Of a stretch of DNA of 64,000 nucleotides, positions 1 through 10,379 are shown in pieces; the first letter of the stretch is position 1, and the number at the start of each line of letters is the position of its first letter. Both the position numbers and the translations under genes were made by a program. The notes under the pieces were generated by a model. The model saw only the letters and a list, made by a program, of their open reading frames with translations. It was not told the DNA's origin and did not search any database. Origin of the DNA: Prado023 sp963736425 (lineage in GTDB: Bacteria; Actinomycetota; Actinomycetes; S36-B12; CAIYMF01); NCBI GenBank assembly GCA_963736425.1, contig CAVTOX010000017.1, positions 141,872 through 205,871 on the forward strand, in the 5' to 3' direction.

Positions 1-1853
1 TGGTCTACGAGGTCGTGGACAACTCGGTCGACGAGTCGCTGGCCGGCTACTGCGACCTGATCGAGGTGACGCTGCTGGCCGACGGTGGGGTCCGGGTGGT
101 GGACAACGGTCGTGGAATCCCGGTGGACATCGTTGCCAGCGAGGGCAAGCCGGGCGTCGAGGTCGTGCTCACCGTGCTGCACGCCGGCGGCAAGTTCGGC
201 GGCAGTGGGTACGCGGTCTCCGGTGGGCTGCACGGCGTCGGCGTCTCGGTTGTCAACGCCCTGTCCACCCGCCTGGATGTCGAGGTGCGCCGGGAGGCCC
301 ACGTCTGGCGCCAGGAGTACACCCACGGCGTGCCCCAGGCACCGCTGTCCAAGGACGAGGAGACCCAGGACACCGGGACCGTGATCACGTTCTGGGCAGA
401 TGAGGGCATCTTCGAGACCACGCACTACGACTTCGAGACCCTCTCGCGCCGCTTCCAGGAGATGGCGTTCCTGAACCGGGGCCTGACCATCGCCCTGGCC
501 GACGAGCGCGTCCACCCGACTGACGACGACTCGGTGGAGGAGCAGCCCGGGCCCCGGCAGGTGACCTACCACTACGACGGTGGCATCGCCGACTTCGTCC
601 GGTACCTCAACGCCAAGCGCGGTGCGGCCCACCCCACGGTCATCGAGTTCTTCGCCGAGGACCACGACAAGGGAATCTCGGCGGAGATCGCGATGCAGTG
701 GAGCGACCTGTTCAACGAGAGCGTCTACACCTTCGCGAACACGATCAACACGACCGAGGGTGGGTGCCCATGAGGAGGGCTTCCGGGCTGCGCTGACCAC
801 CCTGGTCAACAAGTTCGCGCGGACGTGGAACATCCTCAAGGAGAAGGACGTCAACCTCTCCGGCGAGGACATCCGCGAGGGCCTGACCGCGATCGTCAGC
901 GTGAAGCTGCGCGAGCCGCAGTTCGAGGGCCAGACGAAGACCAAGCTGGGCAACACCGAGGCCAAGACCGTGGTCCAGTCGGTGGTGTTCGAGCAGCTCG
1001 GCGCCTGGTTCGAGTCGAACCCGGCGGAGGGCCGTGAGATCGCGCGCAAGGCCGTCTCGGCCAGCCACGCCCGGATGGCCGCCCGCAAGGCGCGCGACCT
1101 GGCCCGCAACCGCAAGGGCCTGCTCGGGGGTGGTGGCCTGCCGGGCAAGCTGATCGACTGCTCGAGCCGGGAGCCGGAGAACTGCGAGCTGTTCATCGTG
1201 GAGGGTGACTCGGCCGGTGGGTCGGCCCGGCAGGCCCGGGATCCCAAGACCCAGGCGATCCTGCCGATCCGGGGCAAGATCCTCAACGTCGAGAAGGCCC
1301 GCATCGACAAGGTCCTGCAGAACAACGAGGTCCAGGCGCTGATCTCGGCGATGGGCGCCGGGGTCCAGGACGACTTCGACAAGGACAAGCTGCGCTACCA
1401 CAAGCTCGTCCTCATGGCCGACGCGGACGTCGACGGCCAGCACATCCGCACGCTGCTGCTGACCCTGCTGTTCCGCTACATGCGCCCCCTGATCGAGCAC
1501 GGTCACGTGTACCTGGGACAACCACCGTTGTTCAAGGTCAAGTGGATCAAGGCGCCCCCGGAGTATGCCTACTCCGAGCGGGAGCGTGAGGCGGTGATCG
1601 CCGCCGGGGTGGCTGCGGGGCGCAGGCTTCCCAAGGAGGAGGCGATCCAGCGCTACAAGGGCCTCGGTGAGATGAACTGGCAGGAGTTGCGTGACACCAC
1701 GATGAATCGCGACGTGCGCATCCTGCTGCAGGTCACCCTCGATGACGCGGCCCAGGCCGACGAACTGTTCATGACGCTGATGGGCGAGGACGTCGAGAGC
1801 CGACGTTCGTTCATCCAGCGCAACGCCCGCGACGTGAGGTTCCTGGACATCTG

Positions 1854-1854
<1 letters not shown>
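1..1854 (+). CDS. gyrB: DNA gyrase subunit B, 5' end outside window, one frameshift
   Basis: ATPase subunit of DNA gyrase, which with GyrA introduces negative supercoils. The window opens inside the GHKL ATPase domain. Visible motifs are DNGRGIPVD and GGLHGVGVSVVNALS (ATP binding), then the Toprim signature EGDSAGGSARQARD and the metal-binding DADVDG. The C-terminus has the usual IQRYKGLGEMN and a RFLDI end. The frame breaks near 764: the upstream frame runs into TGA at 771-773, while the family sequence EGG-x-HEEGF continues one base over. Removing one C from the CCC run restores it. The stop overlaps the gyrA start (TGATG), so the pair is translationally coupled. Identity is certain; the frameshift is probably a sequence error. 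Confidence 0.95.
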
Positions 1855-4478
<2,624 letters not shown>

Positions 4479-4584
4479 CGGGGGCGTCTTGGGTCACTCT
4501 GGGGACCTGAGACGTCGAGCCGGGCCGTCCCCGGGTGGGCGGTATACCATCGGGGCTGGTCGCATCGGTGACGGGAGCATGGAG

Positions 4585-5373
4585 ATGGCGGAGCATGTGC
4601 AGGGTCAGCCCGGTGCTGATCGTGCGGTCGGCCGCCCCGGGCCAGCAGCGCGCATGACTGGTCCGGATCCTGTTCGACCTCGTCCGAGCGTGTTGATCCC
4701 ACCCGTGACCTCCGCCTCGGCAGGCTCCGCAACTGCTGCCACGGCCGCGTCCGCGCCTGCTCCCGCGGCGCCGATCCCCCCGGATGTTGCCCCGTCCGCA
4801 CCCCCCTCCGGTCCCACGTCCCCAGCTGCGGCCCCGGTCTCCGCGGCAGCGGCCACCCTGGGGGTCTCGGCCGCCACAGCGTCGCCCGCACCCCCTGTCC
4901 GGGCACCGGCTCCCACCGGGATGCCGGTCTCGCCGGCACAACCACAAGCCCGGCCGCCCCAGCAGACGAGTGTGGCCCGCGTGGCCCGTAGCGCCGTGCG
5001 GCCCTCGTCCGGACCCCGAGCGGCACGCGTCTACCTGACCCACATCGACCCGTGGTCGGTGATGAAGCAGGCGTTCCTGTTGTCCCTGGCCCTCGCGGTG
5101 ATCATCCTCGCCGCCTCGGCTGCCCTGTGGTTCGCCCTGGACTCCGCGGGGATCATCGATGCGATCACCAGGACCGCCACCGACGTGGGCGGCGAGAGCG
5201 GCGCAAGCGTGACCGGCTTCCTCGACTTCGGCAAGATCATGGGTGCGGCGCTGGTCATCGCAGGCATCGAGACCGTGCTCGTGACGGCCCTGTGCACCCT
5301 GCTGGCGTTCATGTACAACCTGTCGGTCGGCATCGGCGGTGGCCTCGAGGTCACGCTGTCCGAGGAGGACTAG
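4585..5373 (+). CDS. DUF3566 membrane protein with Ala/Pro-rich N-terminus
   Basis: About 262 residues. The first 150 or so are a low-complexity Ala/Pro/Ser region, probably cytoplasmic. The C-terminal DUF3566 domain begins near ARVYLTHIDPWSVMKQAF and has two membrane segments, VIILAASAALWFAL and VIAGIETVLVTALCTLLAFMYNL. This family normally lies immediately after gyrA in actinobacteria, as here (Rv0007-like position). Its function is unknown to me. Two ATGs are possible, 4579 and 4585. The second is better spaced from GGGAG at 4573-4577. A TATACCAT sequence about 40 bp upstream could be its own -10. Confidence 0.85.
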   Translation: MAEHVQGQPGADRAVGRPGPAARMTGPDPVRPRPSVLIPPVTSASAGSATAATAASAPAPAAPIPPDVAPSAPPSGPTSPAAAPVSAAAATLGVSAATASPAPPVRAPAPTGMPVSPAQPQARPPQQTSVARVARSAVRPSSGPRAARVYLTHIDPWSVMKQAFLLSLALAVIILAASAALWFALDSAGIIDAITRTATDVGGESGASVTGFLDFGKIMGAALVIAGIETVLVTALCTLLAFMYNLSVGIGGGLEVTLSEED

Positions 5374-5380
5374 CAGACGT

Positions 5381-5410
5381 TTGGGTCCCACTGCGGTGCT
5401 GGGGTACCCT
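5381..5410 (+). promoter_or_regulatory. Putative tRNA-Ile promoter
   Basis: TTGGGT at 5381-5386 and TACCCT at 5405-5410 are 18 bp apart and end 26 bp before the tRNA. The tRNA-Pro promoter (21697-21726) has the same TTGGGY-N18-TAnnnT layout, which supports the call. Inferred from sequence only. Confidence 0.5.
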
Positions 5411-5436
5411 TTCCGACGGTGCAGAAACGCATCGGC

Positions 5437-5510
5437 GGGCCTATAGCTCAGACGGTTAGAGCGCTTCCCTGATAAGGAAGAGGTCAGAGGTTCAAGTCCT
5501 CTTAGGCCCA
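5437..5510 (+). tRNA. tRNA-Ile(GAT)
   Basis: 74-nt cloverleaf. The acceptor GGGCCTA pairs with TAGGCCC and the discriminator is A. The anticodon stem CTTCC/GGAAG closes the loop CTGATAA, giving anticodon GAT. The T-loop GTTCAAG is canonical. CCA is not encoded. It sits in the usual actinobacterial position downstream of gyrA. Confidence 0.97.
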
Positions 5511-5553
5511 CGCGGCGCGAGCTGGCTCGCTCCAGAATCTCCGGGAGGTCACC

Positions 5554-5682
5554 ATGTTGAAGAAGGTCCTGCTGCTCGCCGCCATCGCTGCTGCCGGCTA
5601 CGTCGCCTACAGCCGCGTCACCCAGGCGCAGGAGGAGCGTGACCTCTGGAACGAGGCCACCTCCGCCCCCGACCTTCGCTGA
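5554..5682 (+). CDS. DLW-39 family small membrane protein
   Basis: A 42-residue protein between two tRNA genes. It starts MLKKVLLLAAIAAAGYVAY, one hydrophobic segment that could be a membrane anchor, and contains the motif DLWNEATSAPD that names the DLW-39 family. The ribosome site GGGAGG lies at a good distance before the ATG. This tiny actinobacterial family is typically found between tRNA-Ile and tRNA-Ala after gyrA. Its function is unknown. Confidence 0.85.
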   Translation: MLKKVLLLAAIAAAGYVAYSRVTQAQEERDLWNEATSAPDLR

Positions 5683-5690
5683 CCCACCGA

Positions 5691-5763
5691 GGGGGCGTAG
5701 CTCAACTGGCAGAGCACCGCCTTTGCAAGGCGGGGGTTAGGGGTTCAAGTCCCCTCGTCTCCA
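5691..5763 (+). tRNA. tRNA-Ala(TGC)
   Basis: 73-nt cloverleaf with acceptor GGGGGCG pairing with CGTCTCC (G-U pairs allowed) and discriminator A at 5763. The anticodon loop TTTGCAA gives TGC. CCA is not encoded. The last 14 bases (5750-5763) recur exactly at 5867-5880; see the repeat entry. Confidence 0.97.
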
Positions 5764-5807
5764 CAATGCGAGAGGCCCCGGGCTGTTCCCCGGGGCCTCT
5801 CGCATTG
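5764..5807 (+). terminator. Palindromic terminator after tRNA-Ala
   Basis: A perfect 19-bp stem, 5764-5782 with 5789-5807, encloses the 6-nt loop CTGTTC. It begins directly after the tRNA discriminator base. There is no T-run, as is common in high-GC genomes. The hairpin after tRNA-Pro has a 21-bp stem, the same GGCCCCGGG core and the near-identical loop ATGTTC. Confidence 0.85.
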
Positions 5808-5832
5808 TGCGGGGAAGCAGAGCGGGGACTTG

Positions 5833-5880
5833 GGGAGGAGGACTCGCCAAGAGGCGAGCCGACGGCTCCCCTCGTCTCCA
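5833..5880 (+). repeat. tRNA-end-copy element, copy 1 (at tRNA-Ala)
   Basis: Positions 5833-5870 are a 38-nt block that matches 21882-21917 (after tRNA-Pro) except for two extra A residues. It reads GGGAGGAGG, then CTCGCC-AAGA-GGCGAG (6-bp hairpin), then CCGACGG and CTCCC. GAGCC-gac-GGCTC is an alternative hairpin that overlaps the first. The block runs straight into 5867-5880, an exact 14-bp copy of the tRNA-Ala 3' end (5750-5763). The copies start 117 bp apart. The nature of the element is unknown. An integration duplication or a conserved post-tRNA RNA structure are both possible. Confidence 0.75.
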
Positions 5881-5950
5881 GGTGACGATTCCGCTCACTC
5901 GCCCTGATGACCGCCTCATGGCCAGTGAACCCGGTGGCCACCACACTCCA

Positions 5951-5980
5951 CCCCACCCACGCCCCACCCAGCCCACTCCC
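5951..5980 (-). other. G-quadruplex-type run upstream of ppiA
   Basis: On the minus strand this is GGGAGTGGGC, TGGGTGGGGC, GTGGGTGGGG: six G-runs of three or more separated by one or two bases. It lies 25-55 bp before the ppiA start. Similar runs occur at 22031-22050 (minus) and 28115-28147 (plus). Quadruplex formation is inferred from the pattern only. Confidence 0.45.
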
Positions 5981-6004
5981 GCGACCTGTGGCAGGATTCT
6001 GCGC

Positions 6005-6517
6005 ATGACAACAGCCGTCCTGCACACGTCCCTCGGTGACATCCGTGTCACCCTCTTCGAGAACCACGCCCCCAAGACAGTGAAGAACTTCATCGGGCTC
6101 TCCGACGGGACACTGGAGTGGACCGATCCCCGGACCGGCCGTCCTGGGGAGGGCGCCCTGTACACCGACGTGATCTTCCACCGGGTGATCCGTGGGTTCA
6201 TGATCCAGGGGGGAGACCCGACCGGGACCGGCCGCGGTGGCCCCGGCTACCAGTTCGGCGATGAGTTCCACCCGGAGCTTGTCTTCGATCGGTCCTACCT
6301 CCTGGCGATGGCCAACGCCGGACCAGGGACCAACGGCAGCCAGTTCTTCATCACCGTCGGCAAGACGCCGCACCTGAACCGCAAGCACACGATCTTCGGC
6401 GAGGTGGCCGACCAGCCGAGCCGCGACGTCGTCGATGCGATCGCCACCACTGCAGTGGGTCCCGGCGACCGCCCGGTGACCGATGTGGTCATCACCTCGG
6501 TGACCATCGAGCAGTGA
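6005..6517 (+). CDS. ppiA: Cyclophilin-type peptidyl-prolyl isomerase
   Basis: 170 residues. Catalyses cis-trans isomerisation of X-Pro bonds; cytoplasmic, with no signal peptide. Cyclophilin hallmarks are FHRVIRGFMIQGGDPTGTG (catalytic Arg in FHRVI), LAMANAGPGTNGSQFFIT and LNRKHTIFGEV. The chosen ATG gives the start TTAVLHTSLGDIRVTLFE that is standard for the family. The stop overlaps the start of the rhomboid gene. Position after the gyrase/tRNA cluster matches ppiA of other actinobacteria. Confidence 0.93.
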   Translation: MTTAVLHTSLGDIRVTLFENHAPKTVKNFIGLSDGTLEWTDPRTGRPGEGALYTDVIFHRVIRGFMIQGGDPTGTGRGGPGYQFGDEFHPELVFDRSYLLAMANAGPGTNGSQFFITVGKTPHLNRKHTIFGEVADQPSRDVVDAIATTAVGPGDRPVTDVVITSVTIEQ

Positions 6518-7389
6518 GCTACGGCGTGCCGGCGGGGGCGGCACCGCCCGCACCTGTCTGCTACCTGCATCCGGGTCGGGAGACCTGGATCCAGTGCACC
6601 CGGTGCGGTCGCCCGATCTGCCCGGAATGCATGACCGGTGCTGCCGTGGGCTACCAGTGCCCGGAGTGCGTGCGCGCCGGGGCGGCCTCGATCCCCACGT
6701 CACGGACGGTGTTCGGCGGGACGCTCAACCGCGATGGTGCGGTGACCATGTCCCTGATGGGCGTCTGCGCGTTCCTGTTCGTCACGATCACGCTGCTCGA
6801 CATGGCCGGTGGGCTCGCCCGGTGGGGGATGCAGCCGTTGTCGATCGCCCTGGACGACCAGTGGTTCCGGTTGATCTCGGCCATCTTCCTGCATGCGGGC
6901 TGGCTGCACATCGGCTTCAACATGTACGTGCTGTACATCCTCGGCCCGCCGCTGGAGCGTGTCCTGGGACACGGCCGGTTCCTGACCCTGTACCTGCTCT
7001 CGGGTATCGGCGGCTCCGTCGCCTCGTACTGGTTCTCACCGGTGAACACCCTGTCAGTGGGGGCCAGCGGGGCGATCTTCGGCCTGATGACCGCCTGGAT
7101 CGTCGTGGGACGGCGACTCGAGCGGGACGTGACCCAGATCATCGTCCTGCTGGGGATCAACGTCGCGTTGGGGTTCTTCCTCGGCGGGGTGGACTGGCGG
7201 GCGCACCTCGGAGGCGCGGTGACCGGTGCGCTCGTTGCACTTGCGCTCACCACGGGTCGCGGCCAGCAGGGTCGGGCGCAGCTCGGCCGGCAGGTCGCGG
7301 CTGCTGTTGCGGTGCTCATCGGCCTCATCCTCCTGACCGTCGTTCGTACCGGTCAGATCCAGGACATGGTCCCCGCGCTGCTGGGCTGA
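6514..7389 (+). CDS. Rhomboid family intramembrane serine protease with N-terminal zinc finger
   Basis: 291 residues, GTG start overlapping the ppiA stop. Residues 15-50 form a B-box-like zinc finger (CYLHPG, CTRCGRPICPECM, CPECV). About six membrane segments follow. The catalytic serine is in GASGAIFG and the catalytic histidine in DWRAHLGG; HIGFNMYVLY is the conserved segment 2. Members cleave substrates inside the membrane. The substrate here is not known. The zinc finger plus rhomboid architecture is usual at this locus in actinobacteria. Confidence 0.9.
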   Translation: MSYGVPAGAAPPAPVCYLHPGRETWIQCTRCGRPICPECMTGAAVGYQCPECVRAGAASIPTSRTVFGGTLNRDGAVTMSLMGVCAFLFVTITLLDMAGGLARWGMQPLSIALDDQWFRLISAIFLHAGWLHIGFNMYVLYILGPPLERVLGHGRFLTLYLLSGIGGSVASYWFSPVNTLSVGASGAIFGLMTAWIVVGRRLERDVTQIIVLLGINVALGFFLGGVDWRAHLGGAVTGALVALALTTGRGQQGRAQLGRQVAAAVAVLIGLILLTVVRTGQIQDMVPALLG

Positions 7390-7467
7390 GGCCCCGGGGT
7401 ACGATTCGGCGCGTCGTGTCCTGTTGGATGATGCTTCGCGCGTGCCGTGGTGTTCAGAGAGGAAGTC

Positions 7468-7722
7468 ATGCCGGAGTCCAAGGGAAGGGGAACCCCGAAG
7501 CCGCGTCCTGCGCCGGTGGTCCCCAAGAAGGACGTCCCCACTGCTTCCCCCCGCTGGTTGGCGCCCCTGATGGTGGCGTGCTTCGTCCTCGGGCTGCTGT
7601 GGATAGTCGCGTACTACATCGCGCCGGGGATGCCGGTCCTGTCCGCCCTGGGGCGGTGGAACATGGTTGTCGGGTTCGGCTTGATCATGGTCGGCTTCGG
7701 CTTGTCGACGAAGTGGCGCTGA
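7468..7722 (+). CDS. crgA: Cell division protein CrgA
   Basis: 84 residues with two membrane segments (WLAPLMVACFVLGLLWIVAYY and WNMVVGFGLIMVGFGLS) after a basic, proline-rich cytoplasmic start. CrgA is a septation regulator/divisome scaffold in actinobacteria. An upstream in-frame ATG at 7447 exists, but AGAGGAAG sits 5-8 bp before the chosen ATG. The position next to rhomboid and the srtE/DUF881/pabA group is diagnostic. Confidence 0.9.
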   Translation: MPESKGRGTPKPRPAPVVPKKDVPTASPRWLAPLMVACFVLGLLWIVAYYIAPGMPVLSALGRWNMVVGFGLIMVGFGLSTKWR

Positions 7723-7871
7723 GCCGGACAAATCCCCGCAATTCACGCTGATGGGACTGGATCTGGTGATGTGGGTCACGTTCTGTCACGCCCCGCTCTG
7801 AGGCGTTCGAGGGACTGTCGCGGGCCACACAGGAACTCACAGTGACTGCCCCGCCACCACGAGGCAACGAA

Positions 7872-8078
7872 TCACACGTATGTAGTTCTGTCCCCAGCTG
7901 TGGATAACCCTGTGGACGACATCCCGTCCACGGTCACGTCAGTGAAGGGCAACCGAGGCTCGAGCCAGGGGAACACCCAGGTGAAGAGCACGAGGACGAG
8001 CCCTGCGAAGGCAAGCGCACAGATGAGCGCGCGAACGGCTGTCGGCCCGGGCAGGTGGTTCCAGATCCAGCCGTACAT
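7872..8078 (-). CDS. Small membrane protein of the sortase locus
   Basis: 68 residues with one clear membrane segment (ALICALAFAGLVLVLFTWVF). It follows the sortase stop codon with no gap, so the two are probably co-transcribed. I do not recognise a named family. Small hydrophobic proteins next to class E sortases are common in this neighbourhood. A DnaA-box-like TGTGGATAA (7899-7907) lies inside the reading frame. Confidence 0.7.
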   Translation of the reverse strand: MYGWIWNHLPGPTAVRALICALAFAGLVLVLFTWVFPWLEPRLPFTDVTVDGMSSTGLSTAGDRTTYV

Positions 8079-8816
8079 CTACCGGCCCGCCTCGATCTCC
8101 GGCGGGATCTCCCCGTCGGCCTTGTCGTAACTCGTGGTGAGGTCGCCCCACCAGACCCACCGTGTCGTATGACCCCAGCGGGGGTTGCAGGTGGTCAGGG
8201 TGATCAGCCGGTCGGTGGGGGTGGCACCGGGGTCGCCGGGGACGGGGTCGATGACCCAGGTGTCCGACGGGCCGACGATCTGGTCGCGCCGCAGGGTGTA
8301 CTCGAACCACGAGTCCTGGGTCTCGACGAAGACCCTGTCGCCGTCCTGGAGTTGGTCGATGTCCCGGAACGGCTCCCCGTTGGTCGCCCGGTGGGCTGCG
8401 ACGGCGAAGTTGCCCTTCTCCCCCGGCAGCTGGGTCGTCGGGTAGTGACCGATCCCACGCGCGAGGTCCGACAGGGCGACGCTCTCCAGGACCGGTATCC
8501 CCCATACCTTGTCACTCAGACGAGGGATGTACATCAGGGCGAAGGCGTCACCGATCTCCGGGCGGGCCTCGGGGGTCCCGACGCCGTCGTCACCGGACCC
8601 GTTGGTGGACCCCGGCCGGGCCCAGGAGTCCTGCAGCTCGGCGGCGACCTGGTCGGCGGCCCTCTGAGCTGTGACGTTGGTCCACATCAGCTGGTAGGCG
8701 ACGAACAGCAGGAGCAGGACGCCAACGGTGATCAGCAGCTCACCGAACACCCCGACCGCCGACCAGACGCGCGACGGTGGCCGGTGGGTGGCCTCCTCGG
8801 TCTGCGGGGCGGTCAT
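8079..8816 (-). CDS. srtE: Class E sortase
   Basis: 245 residues: cytoplasmic start, one membrane anchor (LLITVGVLLLLFVAYQLMW), a variable linker, then the sortase domain. The catalytic cysteine is in TLTTCNP, the histidine in FAVAAHR, and the C-terminal arginine in the HTTRWVWWG region. It attaches surface proteins with an LAxTG-type signal to the cell wall. The start overlaps the end of the DUF881 gene by 4 bp. The gene order DUF881-srtE-small membrane protein reads as one transcript on the minus strand. Confidence 0.88.
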   Translation of the reverse strand: MTAPQTEEATHRPPSRVWSAVGVFGELLITVGVLLLLFVAYQLMWTNVTAQRAADQVAAELQDSWARPGSTNGSGDDGVGTPEARPEIGDAFALMYIPRLSDKVWGIPVLESVALSDLARGIGHYPTTQLPGEKGNFAVAAHRATNGEPFRDIDQLQDGDRVFVETQDSWFEYTLRRDQIVGPSDTWVIDPVPGDPGATPTDRLITLTTCNPRWGHTTRWVWWGDLTTSYDKADGEIPPEIEAGR

Positions 8817-9577
8817 CGGACCACCTGGGCATCGTTGGTCGACAACGGGCCGGTGTAGGCCGGCAGGACCAGCTCACGTGAGTTCTTCTGCTCGTAGCGC
8901 ATGCCCACCACCCCCGCCCACTGGCGGAAGAACTGCACCGACTCGTCCTCCTCGAGCGCCGTGGTCATCCGGTCGAGGTCACCGACCCCGGCGATGACGA
9001 AGGGCGGCGAGTAGACCTGCCCCTGGAGGATCACAGTGTTGCCCACGCAACGCACGGCGCTCGTGCTGATCAACCGCTCGCCCATGACCGTGACCCCGGA
9101 CGCCCCGGAGCGCCAGAGCGCATTCACGACACCCTGCACGTCCTGCTGGTGGACGATGTAGTCGTCCCCGGTCAATCCGTCGGGCAGGGGGTTGGGTGCA
9201 TCCGCATCGTCGAGAGTCACAGTGACACCCGGTCCCACGACCTCAGTCAGCCCCACCACGGGGGCCAACTCGGCGATCTGTTCATTGGTGCGCTCGAGGA
9301 CGATCCCCGGATCGTCCTGGGACTGCAGGGCGGCCAGCTGGGCGGTGAGCCGATCGACATCGCCCTGAAGGGCGCTGTTCTGCTCAGCCCTGGCCGTGAT
9401 GGCGTCGCGCAGGCCCCCGGTACGGTCCAGCCGCAGGATCCCGTCCTCGGATGCGGTCGCACTCGCGATGAACATCGCCCCAGCGACGGCGAAGACCCCA
9501 CCGGCGACGAGATCCGGCCAGCGCACCCGGCGCCGGCGACGCCGGGCTGGGCGCTCCTCGGCGAAGGTCCCTTCCAT
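8813..9577 (-). CDS. DUF881 family protein
   Basis: About 254 residues. A basic stretch (RPARRRRRR) precedes one membrane segment (LVAGGVFAVAGAMFIAS), then a short coiled coil (RAEQNSALQGDVDRLTAQL) and the DUF881 domain (VGPGVTVTLDDAD, NALWRSGASGVTVMGERL). Members are membrane-anchored extracytoplasmic proteins of unknown role, found by the division genes (Rv0012-like). The longer reading frame would overlap pabA. ATG at 9577 follows GAGGTG at a good distance and is preferred. Confidence 0.8.
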   Translation of the reverse strand: MEGTFAEERPARRRRRRVRWPDLVAGGVFAVAGAMFIASATASEDGILRLDRTGGLRDAITARAEQNSALQGDVDRLTAQLAALQSQDDPGIVLERTNEQIAELAPVVGLTEVVGPGVTVTLDDADAPNPLPDGLTGDDYIVHQQDVQGVVNALWRSGASGVTVMGERLISTSAVRCVGNTVILQGQVYSPPFVIAGVGDLDRMTTALEEDESVQFFRQWAGVVGMRYEQKNSRELVLPAYTGPLSTNDAQVVR

Positions 9578-9690
9578 GGGGTCCAGCACCTCGGTCCCGG
9601 CCACGACCGGACGCACCGTATCCGCTGATCCGGGGTCGGGCGCGCCGAGGGGGGGGTGCACGTGACTACGGTACCCGCGACAATGACCCT

Positions 9691-10326
9691 GTGACTGCAC
9701 GCATCCTGATCGTGGACAACTACGACTCGTTCGTCTTCAACCTCGCCCAGTACCTCGCGCAGCTCGGTGCGGAGGTCGATGTCCAGCGCAATGACGAGGT
9801 GTCGACCGGGGATGCGGGCGGCTATGACGGCGTGCTGCTGTCCCCAGGACCGGGTGACCCGCACGATGCCGGAGTGTGCATGGACATGGTCAGCGCCTGC
9901 GCCGGTCAGGTCCCGCTCTTCGGGGTGTGCCTGGGACATCAGGCCATCGGTGCGGTCTTCGGCGGGGTGGTCTCACGTGCCCCGGAGCTGCTGCACGGCA
10001 AGACCTCGATGGTGCACCACACGGGCGTCGGGGTCCTGGCCGGGCTGCCGGACCCGTTCCGTGCGACGCGCTACCACTCCCTCGCCGTCGAGCGCGGGTC
10101 AGTGCCCGAGGAGCTGGAGATCACGGGCTGGACCGACTCCGGTGTCGTGATGGCCCTGCGGCACCGCGAGTTCGACATCGAGGGCGTCCAGTTCCACCCC
10201 GAGTCCGTGCTCACCGAGGGCGGCCACCTGCTTCTGGCCAACTGGTTGGCGCGGTGCGGTGATCCGGGTGCGGTGCAGCGCGCTGATGGCTTGGCCCCGG
10301 TCGTGGGCGCGGTCACGACGACCTGA
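9691..10326 (+). CDS. pabA: Glutamine amidotransferase subunit (aminodeoxychorismate/anthranilate synthase component II)
   Basis: 211 residues, GTG start. Class I glutamine amidotransferase with nucleophile Cys in GVCLGHQAIG, oxyanion motif LLSPGPGDP and His-Glu in VQFHPESVLTEGG. It releases ammonia from glutamine for the chorismate-using partner, which is not in this window. At this position (Rv0013-like) it is usually called pabA or trpG. Sequence alone does not separate folate from tryptophan use. Confidence 0.88.
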   Translation: MTARILIVDNYDSFVFNLAQYLAQLGAEVDVQRNDEVSTGDAGGYDGVLLSPGPGDPHDAGVCMDMVSACAGQVPLFGVCLGHQAIGAVFGGVVSRAPELLHGKTSMVHHTGVGVLAGLPDPFRATRYHSLAVERGSVPEELEITGWTDSGVVMALRHREFDIEGVQFHPESVLTEGGHLLLANWLARCGDPGAVQRADGLAPVVGAVTTT

Positions 10327-10379
10327 GTCGTCCCCGCGAACCTGGGGCGCCGCGCCCGTAGCCGCTGGCAGGACCGGCC

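Noticed and set aside
5702..6703. Long minus-strand open frame across tRNA-Ala and ppiA
   Set aside because: It is antisense to a tRNA, the repeat element and a clear cyclophilin gene; no family motif. Its conserved-looking peptide comes from the tRNA sequence.
7766..7779. GTGATGTGGGTCAC, a Crp-like palindrome
   Set aside because: It lies between convergent genes (crgA end and small membrane protein end), not upstream of a start.
7899..7907. TGTGGATAA DnaA box
   Set aside because: Single site inside a coding sequence; no cluster, so not an origin.
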